58,037 nucleotides of DNA from Candidatus Gastranaerophilales bacterium (GCA_016280955.1 JAEEHV010000005.1:1-58037), one strand, 5' to 3'. Numbered from the stretch's first letter, positions 1-9,500 are shown. Notes: generated by a model not told the origin, from the sequence alone. Made by a program: numbers and translations.

Positions 1-1
1 C

Positions 2-82
2 GATGATGAAGCTGCAGCAGTCAGAAAAAATGTCGACGGTTCAGTCACTGTTGTCAGAGCTTTCCCGATGATGGGTAACTAA
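2..82 (+). CDS. C-terminal fragment of an unidentified protein
   Basis: An open frame enters from the left edge and ends at TAA 80-82, giving 26 visible residues that finish in ...RAFPMMGN. A rho-independent-type hairpin follows about 20 bases later, which supports this being the true 3' end of a gene. The other two forward frames stop at base 6 or at 69. The fragment is too short to name a family. Confidence 0.5.
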   Translation, partial: DDEAAAVRKNVDGSVTVVRAFPMMGN

Positions 83-102
83 ATCAACAAAATAAATATA
101 TA

Positions 103-135
103 AGGCGGATGCTTTAGCACCCGCCTTTTTGTTTT
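103..135 (+). terminator. Rho-independent terminator
   Basis: The stem GGCGGATGC pairs with GCACCCGCC across a TTTA loop with one A/C mismatch. It is followed by TTTTTGTTTTT. It ends the partial plus-strand gene and lies between convergent genes. Confidence 0.8.
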
Positions 136-153
136 TGTATTTTTCCGATTCTG

Positions 154-1266
154 TTATTTCTGTGCAGCAGCATCGAGCGGTTGAGGCTGTTCAATATTTA
201 TTTGTGATGCTTTAGCCGGATTGAAAGAATCATTCAGGTATTCAATTTGTGCATTCTTGATAAGTCCTTCTGTCAGATTTCTCAGAACTTCAAGCTGTTT
301 CTTTGTTTCCAGATAGTATTTAATTTCATCTTTTACCTTTGCAAAAGGTGTTGTTCCTGATTCCATTCTGTCTGTAACCTTTATAATATGGAAACCAAAG
401 TTTGTTTTAACCAAATCACTTATTGTATCCGGTTTCATAGAGAATGCCGCATCAGAAAATTCTTTAACCATTGCCTGACGTGGGAAGAAACCTAATTCTC
501 CGCCTCTTTCACCACTTGCTTTGTCATCTGATTTTTGTTTTGCAATTTTTTCAAAATCCTGAGGATTTTTCTTAACTTCTGCTAAAATAGCTTCAGCTTT
601 TGCCTTTTGTGCAGCAACTCTTTTTTCTACTTCAGTATTCAATTGTTCCGGAGTAATGTCAGGATTTTTTTCTCTAATTTGTTGAATTATACTCAAAACA
701 TCAGCAGAAACCAATATATGAGAAGCTCTTACCTGTTCTCCATGAGTAAAGCTTTGTTTATTCTCGTTATAATATTTTTCAGCCTCAGAATCACTTACTT
801 CAATTTTCTGAATAGAATTTACAAGTTTTCTTATTTTAGCCTGTGTTTCCAAATCTTGCATAAATTCGTTATTAGAAACACCTCTCTGCTTCAAAATACG
901 ATTCAGTTCTTCTTTTGAGCCAACTTTATCTATAACGGATTTCAATTCGTTTTGAATTTCCTCTTTTGAAGCGGTAATACCTCTTTTTGCAATTTCATCA
1001 TCAATGATAGCTTTTACTATAAGCTCACTTACAACTTTATGTTTAAAAATGCCATACATAGGGTTTTCGTCAGATTTGATAAAGTTTTTTGAACCGCCAA
1101 AAGACTTAAATGCCGATGCATCTACTGCTCTGTCAAAAGCCTTGTCAAATTGAGCCTGAGTAATGATTTGGTCATTAACCTTTATAATACCTTCATCTTT
1201 CTGCAAAAATGAGCATCCTGTCATTAACACAGCAGACATTGCCATACATACCAATAATTTTTTCAT
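154..1266 (-). CDS. PpiC-type peptidyl-prolyl isomerase lipoprotein (SurA/PrsA-like)
   Basis: This is a predicted exported folding factor of 370 aa that isomerises prolyl bonds in secreted proteins. Residues 1-18 form a lipoprotein signal peptide ending in M-T-G-C, so Cys18 is the likely lipidation site. An alpha-helical SurA_N-like chaperone region covers roughly residues 25-165. A parvulin domain covers about 178-300 and shows RASHILV near its start and GGELGFFPRQAMVKEFSDAAF, FGFHIIKV in its second half, which are the family hallmarks. A Gln/Ala-rich tail follows. The ATG has AAGGAG 6 nt upstream. The gene stands alone and converges on the partial gene at the left edge. Parvulin membership is clear; the client proteins are unknown. 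Confidence 0.9.
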   Translation of the reverse strand: MKKLLVCMAMSAVLMTGCSFLQKDEGIIKVNDQIITQAQFDKAFDRAVDASAFKSFGGSKNFIKSDENPMYGIFKHKVVSELIVKAIIDDEIAKRGITASKEEIQNELKSVIDKVGSKEELNRILKQRGVSNNEFMQDLETQAKIRKLVNSIQKIEVSDSEAEKYYNENKQSFTHGEQVRASHILVSADVLSIIQQIREKNPDITPEQLNTEVEKRVAAQKAKAEAILAEVKKNPQDFEKIAKQKSDDKASGERGGELGFFPRQAMVKEFSDAAFSMKPDTISDLVKTNFGFHIIKVTDRMESGTTPFAKVKDEIKYYLETKKQLEVLRNLTEGLIKNAQIEYLNDSFNPAKASQINIEQPQPLDAAAQK

Positions 1267-1345
1267 ATATAACTCCTTAATTTTTAATCTCTCTACAAGC
1301 TCTATAATAAATCAAAAATACTGATTTGTGAATGTTTATTATATA

Positions 1346-1362
1346 TGTAACGTTTTGTTACA
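1346..1362. promoter_or_regulatory. Inverted repeat TGTAAC-N5-GTTACA
   Basis: A perfect 6-bp inverted repeat with a 5-nt spacer lies between the PpiC gene and the small gene at 1478. A second half-site, GTTACAAGAAC, lies at 1392-1402, and the right arm continues as GTTACAAGGAAC, so the two also form a direct repeat. This looks like a regulator site, but no regulator can be assigned. Confidence 0.3.
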
Positions 1363-1477
1363 AGGAACATACAAAATTTCGAAAATTTCTGTTACAAGAA
1401 CCTTATATAAAAGTAAAAGCGATAATATAAAGAATTACCGCTAAATTATGTGTGTGTATTATATTATAGATTTATAT

Positions 1478-1744
1478 TTAAGCTAATGTATTAAACTTCT
1501 TTTCTGTTTCAGTCTGAATTGGCTCATTATCTCTGAGCATGCTGAAAGTTCTGTATAATTTGTAACCAAGAGCTGTCAACGGATCTGAGCTTAAAGAATC
1601 TGCATTTTGAGCAATTTCTTTGTTCTGCTGAAATTTAACAGATGCATTAGGATCTCTTAGCATAAGAATAGCATTTTGAGAATCCATTTCTCTTGATAAA
1701 ACATTTTCTCTAAAACTTATATTTGATATTTTATTAATTTGCAT
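1478..1744 (-). CDS. Small unknown protein with N-terminal ISFRE motif
   Basis: I do not recognise this 88-aa protein. The longest frame begins at a GTG (1753), but that codon lies inside the sequence GAGGTGAT, which is itself a good Shine-Dalgarno 6 nt before the ATG at 1744, so I use the ATG. The protein begins MQINKISNISFREN and is otherwise polar and helical, with no signal peptide or membrane segment. The short Ile-Ser-Phe-Arg segment resembles N-terminal segments of other unknown proteins in this window (at 24810 and 53053). A leader hairpin precedes it. It is monocistronic. Confidence 0.65.
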   Translation of the reverse strand: MQINKISNISFRENVLSREMDSQNAILMLRDPNASVKFQQNKEIAQNADSLSSDPLTALGYKLYRTFSMLRDNEPIQTETEKKFNTLA

Positions 1745-1776
1745 TTTTATCACCTCTGTGAATCTTTTTTGTTATT

Positions 1777-1795
1777 AAGTGTTTTTTTAACACTT
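1777..1795 (-). promoter_or_regulatory. Leader hairpin upstream of the 88-aa gene
   Basis: AAGTGTT and AACACTT form a perfect 7-bp stem with a 5-nt homopolymer loop. It lies about 16-20 nt upstream of the Shine-Dalgarno of the gene ending at 1744. No U-run follows, so it is probably a leader structure rather than a terminator. Confidence 0.4.
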
Positions 1796-1980
1796 CATCT
1801 AACAAATTCATTATGCATCATTTGAAAAAAAATGTCAAGAGGGTTTTTTAAGATTTGTAAACTTTGGTTTAACCGTTGCACTGACTGGCTTTTGGATAAA
1901 ATGTCAAAAGTACACTTATTGTAGTGTTTTGAGCATGCTTTTAATTTTTATTTAACCATGCCGGCAGTTTATTTTTCGCT

Positions 1981-1986
1981 TATAAT
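1981..1986 (+). promoter_or_regulatory. -10 box placed for a leaderless coaBC transcript
   Basis: TATAAT ends 6 nt before the coaBC ATG and no Shine-Dalgarno is present, so transcription should start at or next to the A of the ATG. Confidence 0.6.
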
Positions 1987-1992
1987 ATTTTT

Positions 1993-3198
1993 ATGCTTAA
2001 TAACAAAAAAATATTAATAGGGATTTGCGGCGGAATTGCCGCATACAAAATTTGTGAGCTTATTCGTCTTTACAAAAAAAACGGTGCTGACGTAAAAGTT
2101 GTCGTTACACCGAATGCCCTTAATTTTGTTACAAAACTCACACTACAAACACTTTCGGGAAATGAAGTTTTTGTTGAACAGTTTAATATTGACGAATATA
2201 AGCCCGAGCACATATCTCTTACAGATGCCGACATCTTTGTCATAGCACCTGCAACAGCAAATACCATAAGCAAAATAGCCCACGGAATTTGTGATAACCT
2301 TTTAACCACAACCGCCTGTGCTTTTAATAAACCGTTCCTTATTGCTCCGGCAATGAACAACAACATGTGGGAAAATACTTTTATTCAGGAAAACATTGCA
2401 AAACTGGAAAATGCAGGATATAACATAATTTATCCTTCGGAAGGATTTTTGGCATGCGGCACAAATGCTGTCGGAAGGATGAGAGAACCGGAAGAAATTT
2501 TTGAAAAAACGGTTGAAATACTGAATACACCCCACAATAACCCTCTGCACAAAGATGGGGAACACCTGTTACTCTCGGGCAAAAAGATTTTGATTACAAC
2601 CGGCGGCACAAAAGAAAAAATCGATCCTGTAAGGTATATAACAAATAATTCCTCAGGAAAAATGGGAATTGCACTTGCAAATGCCGCTTCAAGAATGGGT
2701 GCAAATGTTACACTTATTTCAACATTTAATACTCCGGGACCTTTTGAAAATATTGTTACCGAGACTGCTGAAGATATGAAAACTGCCGTTGAAGAGCATT
2801 TACCGGAGCAGGATTGTATTATTATGGCGGCAGCTGTTGCAGACTACAAGGCTGCAAATTATTCCGAACAAAAAATTAAAAAAGGAAATGAAAATAAAAT
2901 CTCAATAGAACTTGTTAAAAATCCGGATATTCTGAAAGAAATAAGTTCAATAAAATCAAGTGCCACAATCGTAGGTTTTTGTGCCGAAAGTGAAAACTTA
3001 ATTGAAAATGCAAAAACTAAAATTCAAAACAAGGGATGTGATTATATTGTAGCAAATGACATTTCACGCAAAGATATCGGCTTCAACAGCAACGAAAACG
3101 AAGTTTACATCATTGACAAAAACCTGAATATAAATCATATTGAAAAAGATACCAAGGACAATATTGCCGTAAAAATTTTGGAGAATATTTTTGAATAA
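1993..3198 (+). CDS. coaBC: Bifunctional phosphopantothenoylcysteine decarboxylase / phosphopantothenate-cysteine ligase
   Basis: This enzyme catalyses two consecutive steps of coenzyme A synthesis. It ligates 4'-phosphopantothenate to cysteine, then decarboxylates the product to 4'-phosphopantetheine. The 401 aa match the usual bifunctional length. The N-terminal flavoprotein (CoaC) half has GGIAAYK near residue 13, the PAMN-type motif APAMNNNMW and the substrate-flap Cys motif GFLACG...GRM. The C-terminal ligase (CoaB) half begins near residue 195 with ITTGGTKEKIDPVRYITNNSSGKMG and contains AAAVADYK. It overlaps the next gene by 8 nt. Another CoA-pathway gene, coaX, is at 11717. The promoter geometry predicts a leaderless mRNA. 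Confidence 0.97.
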   Translation: MLNNKKILIGICGGIAAYKICELIRLYKKNGADVKVVVTPNALNFVTKLTLQTLSGNEVFVEQFNIDEYKPEHISLTDADIFVIAPATANTISKIAHGICDNLLTTTACAFNKPFLIAPAMNNNMWENTFIQENIAKLENAGYNIIYPSEGFLACGTNAVGRMREPEEIFEKTVEILNTPHNNPLHKDGEHLLLSGKKILITTGGTKEKIDPVRYITNNSSGKMGIALANAASRMGANVTLISTFNTPGPFENIVTETAEDMKTAVEEHLPEQDCIIMAAAVADYKAANYSEQKIKKGNENKISIELVKNPDILKEISSIKSSATIVGFCAESENLIENAKTKIQNKGCDYIVANDISRKDIGFNSNENEVYIIDKNLNINHIEKDTKDNIAVKILENIFE

Positions 3199-3865
3199 AT
3201 ATGATATAGTCCGTAAAATAGAAGAATTTGCACCGCCTGAAACCCAGGAAAACTGGGATTGCTCCGGTTGGGCAGTTTTGGCAAATCAAAATGACGAAGT
3301 TAATCGTATTCTTTTTGCACTTACGGTAACAGAGAAGGTTATTCAGCAGGCAAGAGAAAATAACTGTGACATGATAATCTCTCATCATCCGCTTTTTAGT
3401 GTTCCTCTCGAATGGAAAGATATTAATATTTACTGTGCTCATACAAATCTTGATAAGGCAGAAGGCGGTACAACCGACAGGCTTATTAAAGAGCTCGGCT
3501 TTACCAAAACCGAAAGTTATGAATTTGTAAGGATTGTAAGACCGGACAAGCCGATTACGGTTGCGGATTTGAGGCAAAAACTTTTAAAAATTTCTCCAAG
3601 ATTGAGATACATCAATAATTACAACGTTGAGCAAATTAAATCGATAGGCTTTTGTGCCGGCTCGGGAAGTGAGTTTATAAATGAATGCGATACAGATGCT
3701 TTCGTTACGGGGGATTTAAAATTCCATACCGCTCTTGATTCAAAACAGGTTGTTTTTGACATCGGACATTTTGAAAGTGAAATTTTTGCCCCTCAAATAT
3801 TAAAAGATATTACAAACGTTGGAGAGAAAGGATTTATAGCTGATGAAAAAAGTCCTTTTATTTAG
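3191..3865 (+). CDS. NIF3 / DUF34 family metal-binding protein
   Basis: This 224-aa protein belongs to the conserved NIF3 (YbgI-like) family, a dinuclear-metal fold of unsettled function that is often mislabelled GTP cyclohydrolase I type 2. The metal-binding signatures ISHHPLF (near residue 60) and AHTNLDKAEGG (near 82) and the C-terminal FDIGHFESE are present. It initiates at TTG 3191: GGAG at 3180-3183 is correctly spaced, and no in-frame ATG is nearby. It overlaps coaBC by 8 nt and the next gene by 23 nt, so the three genes are translationally coupled. It lacks the large central PII-like insertion seen in some members. Confidence 0.9.
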   Translation: MNKYDIVRKIEEFAPPETQENWDCSGWAVLANQNDEVNRILFALTVTEKVIQQARENNCDMIISHHPLFSVPLEWKDINIYCAHTNLDKAEGGTTDRLIKELGFTKTESYEFVRIVRPDKPITVADLRQKLLKISPRLRYINNYNVEQIKSIGFCAGSGSEFINECDTDAFVTGDLKFHTALDSKQVVFDIGHFESEIFAPQILKDITNVGEKGFIADEKSPFI

Positions 3866-4391
3866 TTTAATTCTTTTCTTAACAACAATAGCTGTTTGTG
3901 CCTATGAAACAATCATTTTTCATTTTCCTGACGGAGAACTTTGGGAAAAAGCTTATTATAAAAAAATCAACTATGAGGCCATTTTACAATATGTTCCTGC
4001 TGGAGAAACCTCAAATATTTGGACACGGTCTATTGTCGTACACTCTTACAACAATTCCGGATTTGCAGTCAAAGATTTTTCAGCAAATGAAATTCGGAAA
4101 ATGAAAAGAATAAACCCGAACGGTAATTATAAAACTCTACGGATGAGAGAAAATGATGCAATATTTACAAGATGTACGGAAGAATACAAAAATATTCAAC
4201 CGCACTGTGAATTTTTACGAATTACAAAAGCTCACGATGGCATTGTTTCAATACAGTACATGAACAGAAATAAAAAAGATTTTGAAAACAACTACACTCT
4301 TTGGCTTGAAACCATAAGAGGTGCTAAATTTATGTACAGCTATTATCGTGATGAAAGAACTTTTGATAAAGCAATTTATTTTGAATTATAA
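3843..4391 (+). CDS. Unknown secreted protein
   Basis: This 182-aa protein starts with a classical signal peptide: MKKV, a hydrophobic stretch to about residue 16, and a probable cleavage after A-V-C-A near residue 19. The mature part is rich in aromatic and charged residues and has two cysteines about 11 residues apart (near 116 and 126) that could form a disulfide. I recognise no family. It is the last gene of the coaBC-nif3 operon, starting inside nif3 behind GGAGAGAAAGGA. Its stop overlaps the end of lipA on the other strand by 6 nt. Confidence 0.7.
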   Translation: MKKVLLFSLILFLTTIAVCAYETIIFHFPDGELWEKAYYKKINYEAILQYVPAGETSNIWTRSIVVHSYNNSGFAVKDFSANEIRKMKRINPNGNYKTLRMRENDAIFTRCTEEYKNIQPHCEFLRITKAHDGIVSIQYMNRNKKDFENNYTLWLETIRGAKFMYSYYRDERTFDKAIYFEL

Positions 4392-5234
4392 TGCCGAATT
4401 AAAACTCTGCATCGCCTGATATGAGCTTCTTACAAGAGGGCCTATCTGATAATTTCTTATTCCGATTTTTTTTGCAAGATTTTTCAGATTTTCAAATTCT
4501 TCTAACGTATAGAATTTTGCGACCTCAAGATGTAATTTTGACGGCTGAATATATTGTCCTATCGTAACAATATCAACTCCGGCATTTTTTAAATCCGTCA
4601 AAGTTTCTTCAATATCTTCCGCAGTTTCACCCAAACCAACCATTAAACCGGATTTTGTAACAATATCAGAATGCTGTTTAACGTATTTAAGAACATCAAG
4701 TGAAATATCATAGCTTCCCTGTGGTCTTGCTTTTTTAAATATATTTTTTACGGTTTCAATATTATGATTAAAAACCTCCGGACAGGCTTGTATAATTATA
4801 TCAAGACTGGAATATTTACCCCTAAAATCGGGAGTTAATATTTCTATTTTTGCATTACAAATTTTTCTGATTTCATCTATACAATTTTTAAAATGCTCTG
4901 CACCGCCATCAGGCAAATCATCTCTGGTAACCGAAGTTATTACGGCATATTTAAGTCCCAGCTCGTTAACCGCCTCAGCAACATGTTTTGGTTCCGATAA
5001 ATCCAACGGCTCCGGCTTTGCAACAGAAATATTGCAATATCTGCAATTTCTTGTGCATACATTTCCCATAATCAAAAATGTTGCCGTATTTTTTGTATAA
5101 CACTCATTTTTATTGGGACATCTCGCACCTTCACAAACGGTATTCAGACATTTTGATTTAAGTATTCTTCTTACTTTTTTCGTTTTTTCCGTATCAATAA
5201 TCGGTCTTTTCAGATACTCCGGTAACCTTGGCAT
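4386..5234 (-). CDS. lipA: Lipoyl synthase
   Basis: This radical-SAM enzyme inserts two sulfur atoms into octanoyl groups on lipoyl carrier proteins. The 282 aa carry both iron-sulfur sites. The auxiliary cluster motif is C-x4-C-x5-C in CEGARCPNKNEC near residue 35. The radical-SAM CX3CX2C motif is CTRNCRYC near residue 60. The C-terminal RSSY serine, which ligates the auxiliary cluster, is at the end. The ATG has GGAGG 5 nt upstream and TATAAT at 5254-5259, so it has its own promoter and a very short leader. No lipB or lplA is in the window. Confidence 0.97.
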   Translation of the reverse strand: MPRLPEYLKRPIIDTEKTKKVRRILKSKCLNTVCEGARCPNKNECYTKNTATFLIMGNVCTRNCRYCNISVAKPEPLDLSEPKHVAEAVNELGLKYAVITSVTRDDLPDGGAEHFKNCIDEIRKICNAKIEILTPDFRGKYSSLDIIIQACPEVFNHNIETVKNIFKKARPQGSYDISLDVLKYVKQHSDIVTKSGLMVGLGETAEDIEETLTDLKNAGVDIVTIGQYIQPSKLHLEVAKFYTLEEFENLKNLAKKIGIRNYQIGPLVRSSYQAMQSFNSAL

Positions 5235-5407
5235 AACATCCTCCGATTGTCAAATTATAACATAACTGTACATTATTTATTAAAATTTTTCCTCAATTTT
5301 TTTCCGTAATAATTATATTAAGAATTGTAACAAATCATGCAAATGCTGAAATTAGCTACGTTTTAGATACTTTTTATATATAAGATGTAATATAGGATAT
5401 TATAGAC

Positions 5408-6676
5408 ATGGCACCTTTGGATTATCTATCACTATTGAATAATGCAAAAACAGCCGGAACCGGTACTTCCGCCGGTCAGCAACCAGCTGCTGCAAGCGGT
5501 CAAACTTCTATGCAGCCTGTATTAAACAGCATAGTAGCTTTTGCATTAAGCAGCATGGATTCCAATGCCGATAAAACAGCCGAACAGGAAGTTAAAGATG
5601 GCGAACAAAAAATAAACAATATTGATAAAGCAAAAGAAACTGCCGCACAGCAAAACATGGCACAAATTGGCAAAATTCTTGAAATGATAGAAGCAAACAG
5701 AAAAAGTGCCGAAGAAAAGCTTAAAGCTATAGATGATACAAATAAAGAAAAAGAAGAACTTCAGAAAAAATTAGATGCTGCAAGTACTCAGGTTGAAATC
5801 ATGAAGAAGAAAGTTAATTCTTCCGAATATACTCCGGCTGAAAAAAGAGCATTTTTAAAATCTATCAGCGAGTCCGGCAAAGAGATACAAGAACTTGCAG
5901 AACAATGTAATGCACTGAGTGAAAAAGTAAATAGTACAAATGCCGAAGTAGAAGAAATTTCCGGTAACAACCAAAATTTAACAGCGCAAAGCGAAGAAGA
6001 AGCAAACAAAGGAAATGCAATACAACGAGCTTATGCATTTCAACTTAGCGGAGAAATAACTAAACAAAATGCGGCGACAGCTGCACAAGCCGCTCAAAAT
6101 ACAAGTACAGCAGTAGCCGCAGAAGCAAAAGCCGCTGCTTTAGAAACCGGTGGTACCATAGGTGGAATGTTTACAGCAGGAGCAACGACGGCTGCCGCAC
6201 AGGCAAAAGCAGCAGAGTTACATCAAGTTGCAGCTGCAAACTTCAATGCTGCAACAATCAGAGGAACAGGAACAGCATTGAATAACACAAGAATAGGTGC
6301 TTCTATTACAGGCATCGGACAAAATACACAAAACATAACTGCAGAAGACGGTAAAGTTGTTGGAGTCGGTTCCGACATCACAAACAAAACTGATGAATAC
6401 AATGCAATATCCAGAGATTTAACAGGTTTGGACAAAAAAGCAGAGCAATTACAAACTGGTGCCACAATAATTGAATCTCAGGTATTAACAGCAGATGGTG
6501 CAGCTGCTGCTGAAGAACAAAAACAAAATGTACAAGGTAATAACGATGTTTTGGCAGAAACAAAAGCTGCTGCCGGAAATAGAGGAACAGTTCCGGCTGA
6601 AGAAAAAAATGAAGATAAAGAAAAAAGTGATGTAACAATAGGTGAAACACCGGATTTAAAATTAGACAAAGCTTAG
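5408..6676 (+). CDS. Alanine-rich coiled-coil protein, unknown
   Basis: I recognise no family for these 422 aa. Residues 1-40 are Ala/Gly/Gln/Thr-rich and begin MAPLDYLSLLNN. Residues about 55-200 are predicted long coiled coil (Lys/Glu/Gln heptads). Residues 215-290 are extremely alanine-rich with repeated AAAA and AKAAA segments, and the C-terminus is a charged Glu/Lys tail. It has no signal peptide and no clear membrane helix. The composition resembles structural or secreted filament-type proteins, but that is only a resemblance. The ATG has only a weak GGAT upstream. It is divergent from lipA and monocistronic. Confidence 0.7.
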   Translation: MAPLDYLSLLNNAKTAGTGTSAGQQPAAASGQTSMQPVLNSIVAFALSSMDSNADKTAEQEVKDGEQKINNIDKAKETAAQQNMAQIGKILEMIEANRKSAEEKLKAIDDTNKEKEELQKKLDAASTQVEIMKKKVNSSEYTPAEKRAFLKSISESGKEIQELAEQCNALSEKVNSTNAEVEEISGNNQNLTAQSEEEANKGNAIQRAYAFQLSGEITKQNAATAAQAAQNTSTAVAAEAKAAALETGGTIGGMFTAGATTAAAQAKAAELHQVAAANFNAATIRGTGTALNNTRIGASITGIGQNTQNITAEDGKVVGVGSDITNKTDEYNAISRDLTGLDKKAEQLQTGATIIESQVLTADGAAAAEEQKQNVQGNNDVLAETKAAAGNRGTVPAEEKNEDKEKSDVTIGETPDLKLDKA

Positions 6677-6741
6677 TTATAAGTAATTAATTTTTTGATT
6701 TCAAAATCCGGCTAAAATATTACAATTATCCACTCTTTTTA

Positions 6742-6770
6742 TTGACACCTGCTGCCCGTTATGATGTAAT
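6742..6770 (+). promoter_or_regulatory. Sigma-70-type promoter of adhE
   Basis: TTGACA (6742-6747), a 17-nt spacer and TGTAAT (6765-6770) form a near-consensus promoter. Transcription would start near 6777 and give a leader of about 32 nt with the ribosome site AAGGGG. Confidence 0.75.
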
Positions 6771-6808
6771 TATATTAACAGATGTATTACTAAATAAGGG
6801 GATAATTT

Positions 6809-9472
6809 ATGGCTGCAAAAACAAAAGCAAAAACCAAAAAAGTTGTTGAATCTTTGGAAAAAACTCTCAAAGCATCAGACAAAGTTGAAACTCTTGAACA
6901 ATTGGAAGTTTTAATTTCCAAAGTAAAAAAAGCTCAAAAAATTTATGAAACCTACACTCAGGAACAGGTCGACAAAATATTTAAAGCTGCCGCAGCTGCC
7001 GCAAATAAAGCAAGAATTCCGCTTGCAAAAATGGCAGTTGAAGAAACCAAAATGGGAGTTTTGGAAGATAAAATTATTAAAAACCACCTTGCTTCAGAGT
7101 ACATCTACAACAAACATAAAAATGCCAAAACTTGCGGTATTATAAGTGAGGACAAAGAAAACGGTATAAAAACAGTTGCAGAACCTCTGGGTATCTTGGC
7201 AGGTATTATTCCTACAACAAACCCGACATCTACAGCAATTTTTAAATCTCTTATTGCATTAAAAACAAGAAATGCAATAATCTTCTCACCTCACCCGAGA
7301 GCTACAAAATGTACTATTGAAGCTGCAAGAATAGTTCTTGAAGCGGCAGTTAAAGCTGGCGCTCCGGAAAATATCATCGGTTGGATTGATGTTCCGTCAA
7401 TTGAACTTTCAAATACTTTAATGACACATCCGGAAATCGATTGTATTATTGCAACAGGCGGTCCCGGCATGGTTAAAGCAGCATATTCTTCCGGTAATCC
7501 TGCACTTGGTGTTGGTCCGGGTAATGTCTCAGCCGTAATTGATGAAACAGCTGATATTAAGATGGCAGTTTCTTCAATTCTTATGTCAAAAACTTTTGAT
7601 AACGGTATGATTTGTGCTTCTGAACAGTCGGTTATTGTTGTGGAAGATGTTTACGAAGAAGTTAAAAAAGAATTTATATACAGAGGAGCTTACCTTGTTT
7701 CAAAGGCTGAACAAAAGAAAATGATGGATTTACCGTTCATTGATCCTAAACGAGGTACTGCCCATCCTTCAATTGTAGGTCAACCTGCTCACAAAATAGC
7801 CGAGCTTTCAGGGTTCAAAACTCCTGAGAATGCTAAAATTCTTCTGTGTGAAAGACCGAAAGTTGACTGGAACGATCCGTTCTCAAGAGAAAAATTATCG
7901 CCGATTTTAACCATGTATAAAGCAAAAAATTATGAAGAAGCTTCAAAAATGGCTTACGAATTGGTTTCAAAAGGCGGAGCCGGACATTCTGCAGCTCTTT
8001 ACACAGATGAAAGAAAACAAGACAGAATTAACACATACGCAGAGATGATGCCTGCCTGCCGTATAATCATCAATTCACCATCCTCTATGGGCGGTATCGG
8101 TGATATATATAACTTTAAACTTGAACCGTCACTTTCACTCGGTTGCGGTTCCTGGGGAGGAAATGCCGTTTCCGGAAATATTGGTGTAGAACATTTATTA
8201 AATTATAAAACTGTTGCTGAAAGGAGAGAAAATATGTTGTGGTTCAAAGTTCCGCCAAAAGTTTACTTCAAAAGAGGAGCTTTAGATCTTGCTCTTAAAG
8301 TTCTTAAAGACAAAAAGAGAGCCTTTATAGTAACAGATACTTATCTCTTTAATTCCGGTGCAGTTGACAAAATTACAAAAGTTTTACACGAAATAGGTGT
8401 AGAATATCAAATATTCTTTGATGTTAAACCGGATCCGACATTATCAACAATCAATCAGGCTATGGCACAATTAAGACCGTTTAAACCTGACTTAATCATA
8501 GCACTTGGCGGAGGTTCGCCGATGGATGCGGCTAAGATTATGTGGTTAATGTATGAACAGCCTGATGTTAATTTTGAAGATATTTCTATGAGATTTATGG
8601 ATATCAGAAAACGTATCTGTCAGATTGACGATTTGGGTAAAAAAGCTACAATGGTTTGTATTCCGACTACATCAGGAACTGGTAGTGAAGTTACACCGTT
8701 CTCAATTATTACTGATGATGAAACTCACGTTAAGTATGCAATTGCCGACTATGCTTTAACACCAAACATTGCAATCATAGATCCTAACTTTGTTGACGGT
8801 ATGCCAAAAGGTTTAACCGCAGCATCAGGAATTGACGCATTGGTACATGCAATAGAAGCTTACGTTTCCTGTATGGCAACAAACTTTACTAACTCTAATG
8901 CATTAGAGGCTGCAAAGTTAATATTCAGATATCTTGAAAGAAGCTATAAAGAGGGTGCTAACGATCCTATGGCAAGAGAAAAAATGCACTATGCCGCAAC
9001 AATTGCCGGTATGTCATTTGCAAACTCCTTCCTCGGACTTTGTCACTCAATGGCACACAAGCTGGGTGCAATGTATAATGTACCTCACGGTGTTGCAAAT
9101 GCTCTTTTAATCAGACAAATTATCAAATACAATTCAACAGATGCACCGAAAAAACAGGCAATCTTCCCTCAGTACAAGTATCCGAATGCAAAAGCAAAAT
9201 ACGGACAAATTGCAGACGAACTTGGCTTAGGCGGTAAGAATGACGATGAAAAAGTTGAACTTCTTATTAAGGCGGTAGATAAATTAATGGATGCAATAGA
9301 ACTTCCGAAATCTATAAAACAATTTGGTATAGATAAGAAAGTATTTATGGAAAACCTTGATAAACTTGTTGAACTTGCATTTGACGACCAATGTACCGGA
9401 GCAAATCCTGTATATCCGTTAATGAAGGATATTAAACAGTTATATATTGATGCTTATGAAGGTAAAATATAA
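6809..9472 (+). CDS. adhE: Bifunctional acetaldehyde-CoA / alcohol dehydrogenase
   Basis: AdhE reduces acetyl-CoA to acetaldehyde and then to ethanol, regenerating two NAD+ in fermentation; the enzyme normally forms filaments (spirosomes). The 887 aa are full length. The aldehyde dehydrogenase half (about residues 30-450) has the catalytic Cys in DNGMICASEQ. The iron-alcohol dehydrogenase half (about 480-880) has the NAD motif ALGGGSPMDAAK, GTGSEVTPF and the iron-binding histidines in DALVHAIEAY and GLCHSMAHKLG...VPHG. The first 20 residues are an Ala/Lys-rich extension not typical of the family. It has its own strong promoter and is followed after 28 nt by a His/Cys-rich protein. Confidence 0.98.
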   Translation: MAAKTKAKTKKVVESLEKTLKASDKVETLEQLEVLISKVKKAQKIYETYTQEQVDKIFKAAAAAANKARIPLAKMAVEETKMGVLEDKIIKNHLASEYIYNKHKNAKTCGIISEDKENGIKTVAEPLGILAGIIPTTNPTSTAIFKSLIALKTRNAIIFSPHPRATKCTIEAARIVLEAAVKAGAPENIIGWIDVPSIELSNTLMTHPEIDCIIATGGPGMVKAAYSSGNPALGVGPGNVSAVIDETADIKMAVSSILMSKTFDNGMICASEQSVIVVEDVYEEVKKEFIYRGAYLVSKAEQKKMMDLPFIDPKRGTAHPSIVGQPAHKIAELSGFKTPENAKILLCERPKVDWNDPFSREKLSPILTMYKAKNYEEASKMAYELVSKGGAGHSAALYTDERKQDRINTYAEMMPACRIIINSPSSMGGIGDIYNFKLEPSLSLGCGSWGGNAVSGNIGVEHLLNYKTVAERRENMLWFKVPPKVYFKRGALDLALKVLKDKKRAFIVTDTYLFNSGAVDKITKVLHEIGVEYQIFFDVKPDPTLSTINQAMAQLRPFKPDLIIALGGGSPMDAAKIMWLMYEQPDVNFEDISMRFMDIRKRICQIDDLGKKATMVCIPTTSGTGSEVTPFSIITDDETHVKYAIADYALTPNIAIIDPNFVDGMPKGLTAASGIDALVHAIEAYVSCMATNFTNSNALEAAKLIFRYLERSYKEGANDPMAREKMHYAATIAGMSFANSFLGLCHSMAHKLGAMYNVPHGVANALLIRQIIKYNSTDAPKKQAIFPQYKYPNAKAKYGQIADELGLGGKNDDEKVELLIKAVDKLMDAIELPKSIKQFGIDKKVFMENLDKLVELAFDDQCTGANPVYPLMKDIKQLYIDAYEGKI

Positions 9473-9500
9473 AAATCATCAATTTTAAAGGGAGATAATA

